This document shows positions 36,909-46,873 of a stretch of 64,000 bases of DNA, piece after piece. The stretch's first letter is position 1. Every line of letters begins with the position of its first letter. This stretch comes from AC-32 sp963813435 (GTDB lineage Bacteria > Actinomycetota > Thermoleophilia > Gaiellales > Gaiellaceae): NCBI GenBank assembly GCA_963813435.1, contig CAWEYY010000003.1, positions 496,001-560,000 on the forward strand. The letters are read 5' to 3'. The notes under the pieces are model-generated. The model was given only the letters and a program-made list of their open reading frames with translations, ran no database searches and had not been told where the DNA came from. The position numbers and the translations under genes were made by a program.

Positions 36909-36911
36909 CCC

Positions 36912-38856
<1,945 letters not shown>

Positions 38857-38864
<8 letters not shown>

Positions 38865-39480
38865 CCTCACGATCGTCGGCCTCGGCGGCTCGATCGCACG
38901 TGTCTCGCGCAGCCGTGCGGCGCTGCACCGCGCGCTCGAAGGAGCCGCGACCGCGGGAGCCGAGACGCGCATGCTCGACCTGCGCGAGCTCGATCTCCCG
39001 ATGTACAACCCCGACGAGGCCGAGCCGACCGAGTCCGCGGCCGCGCTGATCGAGACCTGCTATGCCGCCGACGGCCTGATCTGGAGCAGCCCGATGTACC
39101 AGGGGACGATCTCCGGAGCGTTCAAGAACGCGCTCGACTGGCTCCATGTCCTCGGCCAGCGCGACCCGCCCTACCTCCACGACAAGGTGATCGGCCTGGT
39201 CAGCGCGGCCGGAGGAACCCACGGCCTGCAGGCGATCAACACGATGGAGTTCTCCGTCCGCGCCCTGCGTGGATGGGCGGTGCCGTACGTCGTGCCGGTC
39301 GCGACAGCCGCGCGCGTCTTCGACGCCGAGGGCCGGATCCACGACGAAGGAGTCGAGCACCAGCTGGAGACGCTCGGGAGCGAGGTCGTCCGCGTGGCGA
39401 CGAAGTTCGCCGACGACGAGGCGCTCCACCGCCAGGCCGAGTGCGCCGAGGCGGCCGAGCGGGTCGCGGCCGTCGGGTAG
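38857..39480 (+). CDS. NADPH-dependent FMN reductase family protein
   Basis: 207 residues from ATG 38857, overlapping the ftsH stop by 8 bases. Flavodoxin-like fold: GLGGSIARVSRSR near the N-terminus, IWSSPMYQGTISGAFKNALDWL (FMN-phosphate and isoalloxazine contacts), SAAGGTHGLQAINTM. It could supply reduced flavin or act as a quinone reductase. It is cotranscribed with ftsH by position. Confidence 0.87.
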
Positions 39481-39519
39481 CGCGCGCCGTTTCGTAACGC
39501 GTTCGTCACCACGCGTTCA

Positions 39520-39542
39520 CCCACGGCGCCCAGAGCCGTGGG
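39520..39542. other. Perfect 8-base inverted repeat upstream of the PHP gene
   Basis: CCCACGGC and GCCGTGGG flank a 7-base loop, 15 bases before ATG 39558 and its GGGGAGG site. It could be an operator or a weak terminator for the FMN reductase gene; there is no T-run. Confidence 0.35.
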
Positions 39543-39557
39543 CACACTCGGGGAGGA

Positions 39558-40289
39558 ATGCGCGAACGCCCGCGCCCGCTGCTCTGCGAGCTTCACGCCC
39601 ACACGACGTGGAGCGACGGCGAGCTCCCGCTGCATGAGCTCGTCGACCTCTATGGAACCGCCAGCTTCGACGTCCTCTGCGTGACCGACCACGTCCTTCG
39701 CGACGACGATCCGTGGCCGGTCGAGCACCGTCGAACCTGCGTCGACGCCTCGAACGTCGACGCGTACCTGGCCGCGATCGAGCGCGAGGCGGTCCGAGCG
39801 CTCTCGACCTACGGCCTCCTGCTCGTCCCGGGGCTCGAGCTCACCTACAACGATCCCGACCCCGACGTTGCCGGCCATGCCGTCGCGATCGGCCTGCGCG
39901 GCCTCGTCGGCATGAACGACGGGCCGGCCGTGGCGATGGACGCGGCGCGTTCGGCCGGCGCCGCAGTCATCGCAGCGCACCCGCACGACACGAGGACGCC
40001 GCCCGGAGTTCGCGCGCCGACCTGCTACTTCGCGCGGAACTGGCGAGAGCTCCGTGGGCTCTACGACCGCGTCGAGCTCTTCAACGGCAGCCACCTCTTC
40101 GGCTGGGTCGCGGACGCGGGTCTCCCGGCCGTCGCGGGCGGCGACCTCCACCGCGCGGAGCAGCTCCCGGGCTGGACGACGCTCGTCCCCTGCGAGCAAG
40201 ACGAGGAGGCGCTGGTCGACTACCTCCGCTCGCCTCGCCCTGTCTTCCTGGCCCGGCTCGAGCACACGCCGGTCGCGCTCGCCGCGTAG
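39558..40289 (+). CDS. PHP-domain metal-dependent phosphoesterase
   Basis: 243 residues. PHP motifs: ELHAHTTWSDGE (motif 1), VTDHV (motif 2), PGLELTY, AAHPHD, and GGDLHR (motif 4) near the C-terminus. Members hydrolyse phosphoesters such as nucleotide or histidinol phosphates. GGGGAGG lies just before the ATG. The stop is next to the convergent DyP gene's stop. Substrate unknown. Confidence 0.88.
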   Translation: MRERPRPLLCELHAHTTWSDGELPLHELVDLYGTASFDVLCVTDHVLRDDDPWPVEHRRTCVDASNVDAYLAAIEREAVRALSTYGLLLVPGLELTYNDPDPDVAGHAVAIGLRGLVGMNDGPAVAMDAARSAGAAVIAAHPHDTRTPPGVRAPTCYFARNWRELRGLYDRVELFNGSHLFGWVADAGLPAVAGGDLHRAEQLPGWTTLVPCEQDEEALVDYLRSPRPVFLARLEHTPVALAA

Positions 40290-41177
40290 CTAGGCGGCGC
40301 CGCGGGCGCGGAGGCTCTGGGCCGAGGGGACGAAGTAGTACGCGCCGGTCAGCGGCTGCGTGTACTTCGTGAGCGCATCGCGGACGCCGCCGGGAATCCC
40401 GGCCATGCTCTCGAGCATCGTCGCGAGCCTCCCCTGCTCCGCGCTGAAGCCGACGAACATCGTCCCGTGGTCGGTCACCGTGCCGTAGGGCATGTTGCGG
40501 CGGAAGATCTTGCCGAAGTCGTCCTGGTCGGTCCTCGCGACGTGCGAGTCGTCGGGCTTCGGATCGAGCTCGACGCTCTCGTCCTTGGTGCGCCCGATCA
40601 CCTGCTCCTGCTCGACGACGGCCAGCGACTCCCAGGCGCGCACGTCGTGACTCCACTTCTGGAGCAGCAAGACGCTGCCGCCGGCACCCGGGCGCCCGGG
40701 AGGAATCACGGCGACCTCCGGCGCGTCCACCAGATCCGGGTTCTCGCTGCCGTCGATGAAACCCGTGAGGTCGCGGTCGTGCCGGTACGGCCAGCTCGAC
40801 GTCTCGTCGGCGACGGAGGCGACCGGCTCGAGCGCGGCGATCGCCTCTCTGGCCGTGTCGAAGACGACGTCGTACTCGCTGCCCGAGAGCCAGAGCACGG
40901 CGTCGTGCTGGGTCGCGGGCATCGTGTATCCGTCCGGCCCCACGAGATCCGCGTTGAAGCTCTCGACCTCGAGAGCTGCGTCCTCGGGGACGAGGTCGCG
41001 CCAGAGCTCCGGCCGGAACCCGGAGACGAGGTTGACGCCGCCCATCGTCGTCTGCGGCTCGCGCAGCGACGCGACCGCGCGGACGAGCTCACCTCCGGCA
41101 CCGTCGCCCGCGTCGAGCTCCAGGTAGGCGTGCGACGCCGTCCCGAGCGCGAAGATCCCGCTCTGCGGCGTGTTCAT
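40290..41177 (-). CDS. DyP-type haem peroxidase
   Basis: 295 residues. GXXDG motif GFIDGSENP with the catalytic Asp (near residue 142), proximal haem His in DDSHVART, and the conserved Arg segment IFRRNMPYG followed by GTMFVGFSAEQ. No signal peptide or Tat motif, so cytoplasmic or carried in an encapsulin, although no encapsulin gene is here. ATG 41177 abuts the HdeD stop, so it is the second gene of a pair. Confidence 0.94.
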   Translation of the reverse strand: MNTPQSGIFALGTASHAYLELDAGDGAGGELVRAVASLREPQTTMGGVNLVSGFRPELWRDLVPEDAALEVESFNADLVGPDGYTMPATQHDAVLWLSGSEYDVVFDTAREAIAALEPVASVADETSSWPYRHDRDLTGFIDGSENPDLVDAPEVAVIPPGRPGAGGSVLLLQKWSHDVRAWESLAVVEQEQVIGRTKDESVELDPKPDDSHVARTDQDDFGKIFRRNMPYGTVTDHGTMFVGFSAEQGRLATMLESMAGIPGGVRDALTKYTQPLTGAYYFVPSAQSLRARGAA

Positions 41178-41738
41178 CTAGGCGTGCTGGACCTCGCGCA
41201 CGCGGAAGGCGAGCACAATGTCCCGGACGCCACGGATGATCGCGATCACCGCGACCCAGGCGACCAGGAGCACCGCGCTGCGGCCGTAGTACCCGGCCGC
41301 CCAGAAGCCGAGCACGAGCTCGATGATCCCGCTCACCAGCTGCAGCCACCACACCTCGATCTCGTGGCGGGTCGAGATGGACACGATGATGTCGAACGCC
41401 CCCGCGACGATCAGGAAGAAGCTGAACACGGCGGCGAGTGCCGCAAACGTGTTGCCCGGGTGAACGAACGCGACGATCCCGACGACGATGAACACGAACG
41501 CGAGCAGGCCGTGGAGCAGCTTCCACCAGCCGGCCGCCATGACCATCACGCCGATCTCGAGGAACCCCGCGACGAGCGCGACGATCCCGAACAAGATCGC
41601 AATCGCGCTGACCGACGCGTAGTCGAAGCGAAGCACGATGACGGCAACCAGCATCCAGGCGATGCCGGTGATGAGCATCAGCCACCAAGGCGGCAGCAGG
41701 CGCCCAAGAGTGTGTTGCGGCGGAGGAAGCGCGGCCAT
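41178..41738 (-). CDS. HdeD-like membrane protein
   Basis: 186 residues, six predicted helices in three pairs (WWLMLITGIAWMLVAVIVL, LFGIVALVAGFLEIGVMV and so on), matching the DUF308/HdeD pattern with GXXEI and IVAGAFDI repeats. HdeD was named for acid resistance in E. coli; function elsewhere is unclear. ATG 41738 has GGGAGG six bases upstream, and a strong promoter lies ahead of it. Confidence 0.85.
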   Translation of the reverse strand: MAALPPPQHTLGRLLPPWWLMLITGIAWMLVAVIVLRFDYASVSAIAILFGIVALVAGFLEIGVMVMAAGWWKLLHGLLAFVFIVVGIVAFVHPGNTFAALAAVFSFFLIVAGAFDIIVSISTRHEIEVWWLQLVSGIIELVLGFWAAGYYGRSAVLLVAWVAVIAIIRGVRDIVLAFRVREVQHA

Positions 41739-41769
41739 TTGGGACCTCCCTGAGCTCGACGTCGGGCCC

Positions 41770-41798
41770 GGTATAACGACGCTCGGCGCAAGCGTCAA
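41770..41798 (-). promoter_or_regulatory. Strong sigma-70-type promoter for the HdeD-DyP pair
   Basis: TTGACG (41798-41793) and TATACC (41775-41770) on the minus strand with a 17-base spacer, then a leader of about 25 bases ending in GGGAGG before ATG 41738. It is the best-matched classical promoter I found here. Confidence 0.6.
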
Positions 41799-42778
41799 GA
41801 CGGCTCGTCGCAGGCCCGCAGGACGCGAAGGGCCCGCAGCGTGTTCCAGCGACTCTCGCCACCGGGTTTCTCCATCTCGACCAGCAGTGTTCCGGGAATG
41901 CGCTTCTGCAGCGGCCAGCGCCCGTTCGGCTTGCGCCGGTCGCGAAGAAGCTGAATCGCGTCGTCGGCCCGCTCATCCTCGATAGCCGGCGTGAGGCGGA
42001 AGTAGTCCAGGCCGCGCAGCACGGTGTAGTGCCAGTGCCACGGGTACGTGAGGTGCGTGAAGCGCTCGCTGATCACCTCGCCCGTCTTGTCCGAGCGGTA
42101 GAGGTGGTGCTCGAGCATGAACTCGGCCGCTCTCCCCTCGGCCTCGCGGAACGCGCGCTCGGAGACGGCTCCGCGCGCGACGGCGATCCTCAGGTTCTCG
42201 AGCACGTTGAACGTCGTGTGGAAGGAGCTGTGCCGCGTGGCCGGGCGGTTTCGAACATGGCAGTTCCAGCCGCCGTCCTCGAGCTGGGCGCCGATCACCG
42301 CCTTGCCGAGCGGGCCGAGCCGCGGGTCGCCGCCGAGGAAGTACGCACCGAGCCCGAGCCAGAACCCGAGGTGGCAGAGATCGACGCGCTTGAGCATGAA
42401 CTCCCCGTCGACGTCCTCGCCGGGAGGCATGAAGCGGTCGAGCAACCGCTCAAGGGGCGCCTTGGCGGACGGATGATCCTCGGGGAGGCCGAGAGCGATG
42501 AGCAGCAGCAGCGTCCACGTCGAGGCGGTCCAGCGACCCTTGGGCCACTCGCCGTCGGCGCCCTGGTGTGCGAGGAGCTCGGCCGCCCAGCCCGTCTCGG
42601 CGGTGCGCCGGCGCTCGGGCTCCCAGACCTCGACCGGCTCGTCGAGCAGGTCGCGCATGACCTGCCAGCGAATCGCCGAGTCACCCTCGAGAAGCCACTC
42701 GATGAGAGGGTCGGTGCTCGCAGGCGCCGTTTCAGCCTGCACGCTAGTACGGGTCGGCTCCCCGGGATCTTGGTTCAT
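41795..42778 (-). CDS. Squalene cyclase/prenyltransferase-like alpha-toroid protein
   Basis: 327 residues. Alpha/alpha-toroid repeats: GADGEWPKGRWTAST, QLEDGGWNCHV (a QW-like motif) and LRDRRKPNGRWPLQKR. These repeats occur in terpene cyclases and related single-domain proteins. No DxDD or DDxxD-type catalytic motif is evident, so enzymatic cyclisation is not supported. A TATCTC box lies six bases before ATG 42778. It ends on the HdeD promoter. Function unknown. Confidence 0.75.
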   Translation of the reverse strand: MNQDPGEPTRTSVQAETAPASTDPLIEWLLEGDSAIRWQVMRDLLDEPVEVWEPERRRTAETGWAAELLAHQGADGEWPKGRWTASTWTLLLLIALGLPEDHPSAKAPLERLLDRFMPPGEDVDGEFMLKRVDLCHLGFWLGLGAYFLGGDPRLGPLGKAVIGAQLEDGGWNCHVRNRPATRHSSFHTTFNVLENLRIAVARGAVSERAFREAEGRAAEFMLEHHLYRSDKTGEVISERFTHLTYPWHWHYTVLRGLDYFRLTPAIEDERADDAIQLLRDRRKPNGRWPLQKRIPGTLLVEMEKPGGESRWNTLRALRVLRACDEPS

Positions 42779-42852
42779 GATTTCGAGATAGTCGCCGATC
42801 GTCTTCTGGGGCTTAGGTCGTCAAAAGCGGCCTCCGCCCACCTCTGAACCCG

Positions 42853-43329
42853 TCAGCCGCCGCGTGGCGGAGAGGCGGGGGGCGAGTCTCCGTCGGAACG
42901 CGCTGCCGCATAGGCATGTACGGCCTTGGTGAGTTCGAGGATCTGGCGAGAGAGGTCGAGCAGCTCCCGGTTCTGCTTGTCCTCTTCCTTGACGGTCTGC
43001 CATTGCTGGTTCGCAATCACCTGGCGTTTGGCGTCCGCTCGATTCTGGCTGATCATCACGAAGGTCGACAGGAAGATCGCCTCGAGCGAGACGATCATCG
43101 TCAGCAGGCCGTAGGGGTAATGCTCGACACCGAGTCCTATCCAGCATCCGAACCACACAATGTGGATGTAGACGAACGCCATTGACCCGGCGAAGGTGGT
43201 GATCTGGTCTGCGATCCGGTTCTGGACGCTCTCGGCGCGCGCTCGAGCTTGTTCGACGAGCACTGGGTTCGGCTCGAGGAGCTTGAGGTGCCCCACTTGC
43301 TTGACGACAACCGATTGTTCCGTGGCCAT
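42853..43329 (-). CDS. DUF1003 membrane protein
   Basis: 158 residues. The DUF1003 core is plain: QNRIADQITTFAGSMAFV, HIVWFGCWIGL, then LLTMIVSLEAIFLSTFVMISQNR, followed by a coiled-coil tail (ELLDLSRQILELTKAV). Two membrane helices. Function is unknown in the family. AAAGGGG is about seven bases before ATG 43329. Confidence 0.9.
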   Translation of the reverse strand: MATEQSVVVKQVGHLKLLEPNPVLVEQARARAESVQNRIADQITTFAGSMAFVYIHIVWFGCWIGLGVEHYPYGLLTMIVSLEAIFLSTFVMISQNRADAKRQVIANQQWQTVKEEDKQNRELLDLSRQILELTKAVHAYAAARSDGDSPPASPPRGG

Positions 43330-43556
43330 ACCTGTCCCCTTTCACGGGTCGAGGGCCGAGTCCGAGGATCGTTCTCTTGGATCCGTTGACGAGGACTCTA
43401 GGACGGCGGGCGTCTTCGTTTCAGCCGAGCCTCAGGTCGCGTTGATGGGCGACCTGCACGCGGACCAGCCCGGGAGGGTTGAGCGCTTGTAGCGGCGCTT
43501 GCGCTAGCAGTTCGTTAGCAAGGTCTTCGCAAGCCCGTCATGTTTACGCAGCGGTT
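43330..43556. other. Intergenic region between prs and DUF1003
   Basis: 227 bases between two minus-strand genes. An imperfect hairpin with CTTGC/GCAAG and GCTA/TAGC arms lies at about 43500-43535 downstream of prs, without a T-run. I see no gene, promoter pair or repeat I can support. Confidence 0.4.
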
Positions 43557-44603
43557 CTAGAAGAGCTGGTTCTCGCCCGCGAAGATCGCCGAGACCGAGT
43601 CGTCGGCGAAGATGTTCATGATCGTTTCCGCGAGCAGGCCCGACACCGGAAGCACCTCGATGTTGGCGGGCCGGTTGATCGGGTCGATCGGGACCGTGTC
43701 GGTCACCGTCACCTGCAGGTCGCTGGAGCCGATCTTCTCGAACGCGTTGCCCGGGAAGAGCCCGTGCGTCGCGCAGGCGTAGACCTCGGTTGCGCCGGCT
43801 TCGCGGAGGGCAGTCGCGCCGGCCAGCAGCGTTCCGCCGGTGACGATCATGTCGTCGCTCATGATCGCGACCTTGCCGTCGACGTGGCCGATCACCTCGG
43901 TCACCTCGGCGGTGTCGTGTTCGGGCCGGACCTTGTTCAGGATCGCGAGGTCGGCCTCGAGCATCTGGCCGAAGCGGCGCGCCATCTTGGCGCGGCCGGG
44001 GTCGGGCGAGACGGCAACGACGTCCTCGCCGCCGAAGCCCTTGTCGCGGTAGTGCTGCGCGAACAGCTGGAGCGCGGTCATGTGGTCGACTGGGAGCGTG
44101 AAGAAGCCCTGGATCTGGCCCGCGTGGAGGTCCATCGTGACCACGCGGTCGACGCCTGCGACCTCGAGCGCGTCCGCGACGAGCTTGGCCGTGATCGGCT
44201 CTCGCGGCGCCGACTTCTTGTCCTGCCGCGAGTAGGGGAACCACGGGACGACCGCCGTGATCCGCTTGGCCGAGGCGAGCTTGGCCGCCTGGATCATGAT
44301 CAGCAGCTCGACGAGGTGGTCGTTCACGGGCTGGTTCCCGGACTGGACGATGAAGGCATCGCTGCCGCGGATCGACTCGTCGTAGCGGACGTACGTCTCG
44401 CCGTTCGAGAACGTCTTCAGCTCGACCTCGCCGAGCATAACCCCGAGCTTCTCGGCGATCCGCTCGGCCAGATCGGGGTTCGAGCGCCCGGCGAAGAGCA
44501 TCAGGCGCTTCTGCGGACCGCGCTCGATCCACGGCCTGCGCTCCGTCTCCGGCAGCGCGGGCGCCTCGACGGTCTCCAACCCGGGGAGTGTCGCCTCAGC
44601 CAT
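43557..44603 (-). CDS. prs: Ribose-phosphate pyrophosphokinase
   Basis: 348 residues from ATG 44603, overlapping the glmU stop by 8 bases. Motifs: FAGRSNPDLAERIA, the flexible loop YSRQDKKSAPREPIT, VVTMDLHAGQIQGFF and the PRPP loop SDDMIVTGGTL. The loop has Val where E. coli Prs has Asp (DDMIDTGGT). It makes PRPP from ribose-5-phosphate and ATP for nucleotides, His and Trp. An N-terminal extension of about 30 residues precedes the usual start. glmU-prs is a common pair. Confidence 0.95.
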   Translation of the reverse strand: MAEATLPGLETVEAPALPETERRPWIERGPQKRLMLFAGRSNPDLAERIAEKLGVMLGEVELKTFSNGETYVRYDESIRGSDAFIVQSGNQPVNDHLVELLIMIQAAKLASAKRITAVVPWFPYSRQDKKSAPREPITAKLVADALEVAGVDRVVTMDLHAGQIQGFFTLPVDHMTALQLFAQHYRDKGFGGEDVVAVSPDPGRAKMARRFGQMLEADLAILNKVRPEHDTAEVTEVIGHVDGKVAIMSDDMIVTGGTLLAGATALREAGATEVYACATHGLFPGNAFEKIGSSDLQVTVTDTVPIDPINRPANIEVLPVSGLLAETIMNIFADDSVSAIFAGENQLF

Positions 44604-45927
44604 CTCGTTGTCGCTTCTCTCGGACGTAGCCTTCCTTCGTGACCTGGCGCTGACGCGCGATCGCGAGGGACTCCGGCGGGACATCTTCGGTGATGACCGA
44701 CCCGGCCCCAATCCAAGCATCGTCGCCAATCTCGACCGGCGCAACAAACGCATTGTGGACGCCCGTTCTGACGTTGCTGCCGATCTTCGTCCGGCCCTTC
44801 GCCTGCCCCTCCTCGTGGGGAAAGTTAACGGTGATGTTCCCGGCCGCCACGTTCGTGTCGTCGCCGATCTCCGCGTCTCCCAGATAGGACAGGTGGGGCA
44901 CCTTCGTGCGCTCGCCGATGCGTGAGTTCTTGATCTCCACGAATGTGCCCGCCTTCGCGCCGGCTCCCAGCACGGTTCCAGGGCGAAGGTAACAGAAGGG
45001 GCCAACCAGCGCACCCTCGCCGATCTCGGCGTCGACGGCGACCGCGTGCGGGCCGACCGAGGCGCCGCGTGCGACCTTGGTCGAGCCGCCCAGCATCGTG
45101 AACGGCTGGATCGTGCAGTCGGGCTCGAGCTCGACGTCCGGCTCGATCCACGTGCTGGCCGGATCGACGATCGTCGCTCCCGCAAGCATGTGGTCGCGGT
45201 TGATCCGGTGGCGCAGGACGGCCGCCGCCGCGGCCAGCTCGACGCGCGTGTTGACACCCTCGACCTCGGTCGGGTCCGGCGCCATGTGCACGGCCACGCG
45301 CTCGCCCTCGCGGACGAGGTCGCGGACGGTGTCGGTCAGGTAGAGCTCGCCCTGGTCGTTGTTCGGCCGCAGGCGCTCGAGCGCGGGCCAGAGCTGCTCG
45401 GCGGCGAAGACGTAGATCGAGGAGTTCACCTCGTGGAGCGCGAGCTCGGCCTCGCTCGCGTCGCGGGCCTCGACGATCGCCTCGAGTGCCCCCTCCCGGT
45501 TGCGGACGATCCGGCCGTAGGCGCCCGGGTTGTCGAGCTCGAAGGAGAGGACGGTCGCGGCCGCGTCCTCGGAGTGGTGGGTCTCGAGGAGGCGGGCGAG
45601 GAGCTCGCTCGTGATCGTCGCGCAGTCACCCGTGAGGACGAGCACGTCGCCCTGGAAGCCTTCGAGCTGCGCGTGGGCCGCGGCCGCGGCGTCGCCTGTC
45701 CCGCGCGGTTGGGCCTGGACGGCGACCCCGATGCCCTCGAAGACGTCCGCGTGGTCCGGCGAGGCGACGATGACGAGCGGGTCGGGCCCGAGTTCGCGCG
45801 CGGCCTCCACGACCCAGTCCACGAGCCGGCGGCCGAGCAGCGGGTGGAGATGCTTGGGCGTCTCCGAGTGCATGCGCGTGCCCAGCCCGGCGGCCAGGAT
45901 CACGGCTGCGAGCGGCTTCTGGGTCAC
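44596..45927 (-). CDS. glmU: Bifunctional GlmU: N-acetylglucosamine-1-phosphate uridylyltransferase / glucosamine-1-phosphate acetyltransferase
   Basis: 443 residues. N-terminal nucleotidyltransferase with ILAAGLGTRMHSETPKHLHP and LTGDCATI; C-terminal left-handed beta helix of hexapeptide repeats with the acetyltransferase segment NSRIGERTKVPHLSYLGD and GSNVRTGVHN. It makes UDP-GlcNAc for peptidoglycan. GTG 45927 is 15 bases downstream of the tRNA-Gln 3' end, so the tRNA and glmU could share a transcript. Confidence 0.95.
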   Translation of the reverse strand: MTQKPLAAVILAAGLGTRMHSETPKHLHPLLGRRLVDWVVEAARELGPDPLVIVASPDHADVFEGIGVAVQAQPRGTGDAAAAAHAQLEGFQGDVLVLTGDCATITSELLARLLETHHSEDAAATVLSFELDNPGAYGRIVRNREGALEAIVEARDASEAELALHEVNSSIYVFAAEQLWPALERLRPNNDQGELYLTDTVRDLVREGERVAVHMAPDPTEVEGVNTRVELAAAAAVLRHRINRDHMLAGATIVDPASTWIEPDVELEPDCTIQPFTMLGGSTKVARGASVGPHAVAVDAEIGEGALVGPFCYLRPGTVLGAGAKAGTFVEIKNSRIGERTKVPHLSYLGDAEIGDDTNVAAGNITVNFPHEEGQAKGRTKIGSNVRTGVHNAFVAPVEIGDDAWIGAGSVITEDVPPESLAIARQRQVTKEGYVREKRQRDG

Positions 45928-45941
45928 GGCCTCGGCAGAGA

Positions 45942-46015
45942 TGGCTGGGGCGCCAGGATTCGAACCTGGGATCGCGGGACCAAAACCCGCTGCCTTACCA
46001 CTTGGCTACGCCCCA
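45942..46015 (-). tRNA. tRNA-Gln (anticodon TTG), CCA encoded
   Basis: Read on the minus strand: acceptor TGGGGCG / CGCCCCA, D-arm GCC...GGC, anticodon stem GCGGG / CCCGC around loop TTTTGGT (anticodon TTG), T-stem CCAGG / CCTGG around TTCGAAT, discriminator G and CCA. All stems pair. It is the only RNA gene I can support in the window. Confidence 0.97.
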
Positions 46016-46026
46016 TCACAACGCCA

Positions 46027-46032
46027 ATTATC
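46027..46032 (-). promoter_or_regulatory. -10-like box GATAAT upstream of tRNA-Gln, repeated in every array unit
   Basis: GATAAT lies 11 bases before the tRNA 5' end on the minus strand and recurs at 109-base intervals (46136, 46245, 46354). No good -35 is found at 16-18 bases; that position falls in the hairpin stem. Confidence 0.45.
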
Positions 46033-46043
46033 CAAGAACGGGT

Positions 46044-46103
46044 GTTAGACGGCCGCACGGGCGAAGCCCGCACGGCCTCTGGGTCGGCGTCGCAAGCGAC
46101 GCC
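46044..46103 (-). repeat. Two-hairpin element, array copy D1
   Basis: Minus strand: GGCGTCGC-TT-GCGACGCC, spacer, GGCCGTGCGGGC paired with GCCCGTGCGGCC, then GTCTAAC. It has the layout of the dispersed 71-base repeat, with compensated stem changes, but lacks the GACCGGTCGA tail. Confidence 0.85.
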
Positions 46104-46152
46104 TTGGCACTTGGCTACGCCCCATCACAACGCCAATTATCCAAGAACGGGT

Positions 46153-46212
46153 GTTAGACGGCCGCACGGGCGAAGCCCGCACGGCCTCTGGGTCGGCGTC
46201 GCAAGCGACGCC
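46153..46212 (-). repeat. Two-hairpin element, array copy D2
   Basis: Identical to D1, 109 bases away. Confidence 0.85.
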
Positions 46213-46261
46213 TTGGCACTTGGCTACGCCCCATCACAACGCCAATTATCCAAGAACGGGT

Positions 46262-46321
46262 GTTAGACGGCCGCACGGGCGAAGCCCGCACGGCCTCTGG
46301 GTCGGCGTCGCAAGCGACGCC
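46262..46321 (-). repeat. Two-hairpin element, array copy D3
   Basis: Identical to D1, 218 bases away. Confidence 0.85.
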
Positions 46322-46370
46322 TTGGCACTTGGCTACGCCCCATCACAACGCCAATTATCCAAGAACGGGT

Positions 46371-46430
46371 GTTAGACGGCCGCACGGGCGAAGCCCGCAC
46401 GGCCTCTGGGTCGGCGTCGCAAGCGACGCC
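46371..46430 (-). repeat. Two-hairpin element, array copy D4
   Basis: Identical to D1. It is the copy nearest the membrane protein gene, whose stop lies 57 bases upstream on the minus strand. Confidence 0.85.
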
Positions 46431-46486
46431 TTGGCACTTGGCTAAGTACTCGATGCTCGACGGGAAGACAACACGCACGAGTGAGA

Positions 46487-46870
46487 TCAGCGGCGGTCGC
46501 TGAGCAGGAAAAGGAGGGCGACCGCCGCGAAGATGACCGCCAGGAGCAGCGCGAGCCAGTCCAGCAGGAAGGCCAGGATCACGACGACGACCGCGAGCGC
46601 CTGGGAGGCGGCGGCGATCCACGAGAGCTGGCGGCCGGTGTCGGACTGCGTTTCCCGGCCCCAGAAGATGTAGATGGCGAGACACGGGATCGCGATCGCG
46701 ACAATCGTCCACTTGCCGAGTCCGGGGGCCAGCCAAACGACGACGCCTTCGACGACCGCGACCCAGAGCACGAGCCGTACGCGCCGCGCGCGGAGCCAGC
46801 GGCCCGACTTGCTCGTGCCGTGCTCGATCACCCCAGGCTGTGTCGGCTCCAGTGAGCTGCCGGTCGCCAT
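46487..46870 (-). CDS. Small integral membrane protein (DUF2568-like), unknown role
   Basis: 127 residues: hydrophilic N-terminus (about 26), then four membrane helices (VLWVAVVEGVVVWLAPG, WTIVAIAIPCLAIYIFWG and two Ala/Val/Leu-rich ones). No catalytic motif. Start ATG 46870 is three bases after the ispE stop, so it probably ends the tatD-rsmA-ispE operon. The DUF2568-like label is a weak impression from helix pattern only. Confidence 0.65.
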   Translation of the reverse strand: MATGSSLEPTQPGVIEHGTSKSGRWLRARRVRLVLWVAVVEGVVVWLAPGLGKWTIVAIAIPCLAIYIFWGRETQSDTGRQLSWIAAASQALAVVVVILAFLLDWLALLLAVIFAAVALLFLLSDRR

Positions 46871-46873
46871 GAA

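Larger units (their letters stand above)
46000..46444 (-). repeat. Tandem array: four identical 109-base units abutting and including the tRNA-Gln 5' end
   Basis: The period is exactly 109 bases (starts 46000, 46109, 46218, 46327, with a 9-base partial copy at 46436-46444). Each unit holds, in minus-strand order, a two-hairpin element, a GATAAT box, 11 further bases and the first 16 bases of the tRNA gene (TGGGGCGTAGCCAAGT). After each truncated tRNA start the sequence goes on as GCCAAGG into the next element; only the last copy continues as a real tRNA. There are no differences between units, which implies recent amplification. Confidence 0.95.

Noticed and set aside
46000..46444. CRISPR array
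   Set aside because: The 109-base units are identical end to end with no variable spacers, the unit is too long, and no cas gene is nearby.
46029..46445. Short proteins repeated through the tandem array
   Set aside because: The open frames are a by-product of repeated GC-rich DNA (109 is not a multiple of 3, so frames shift between units) and show no protein-like composition.
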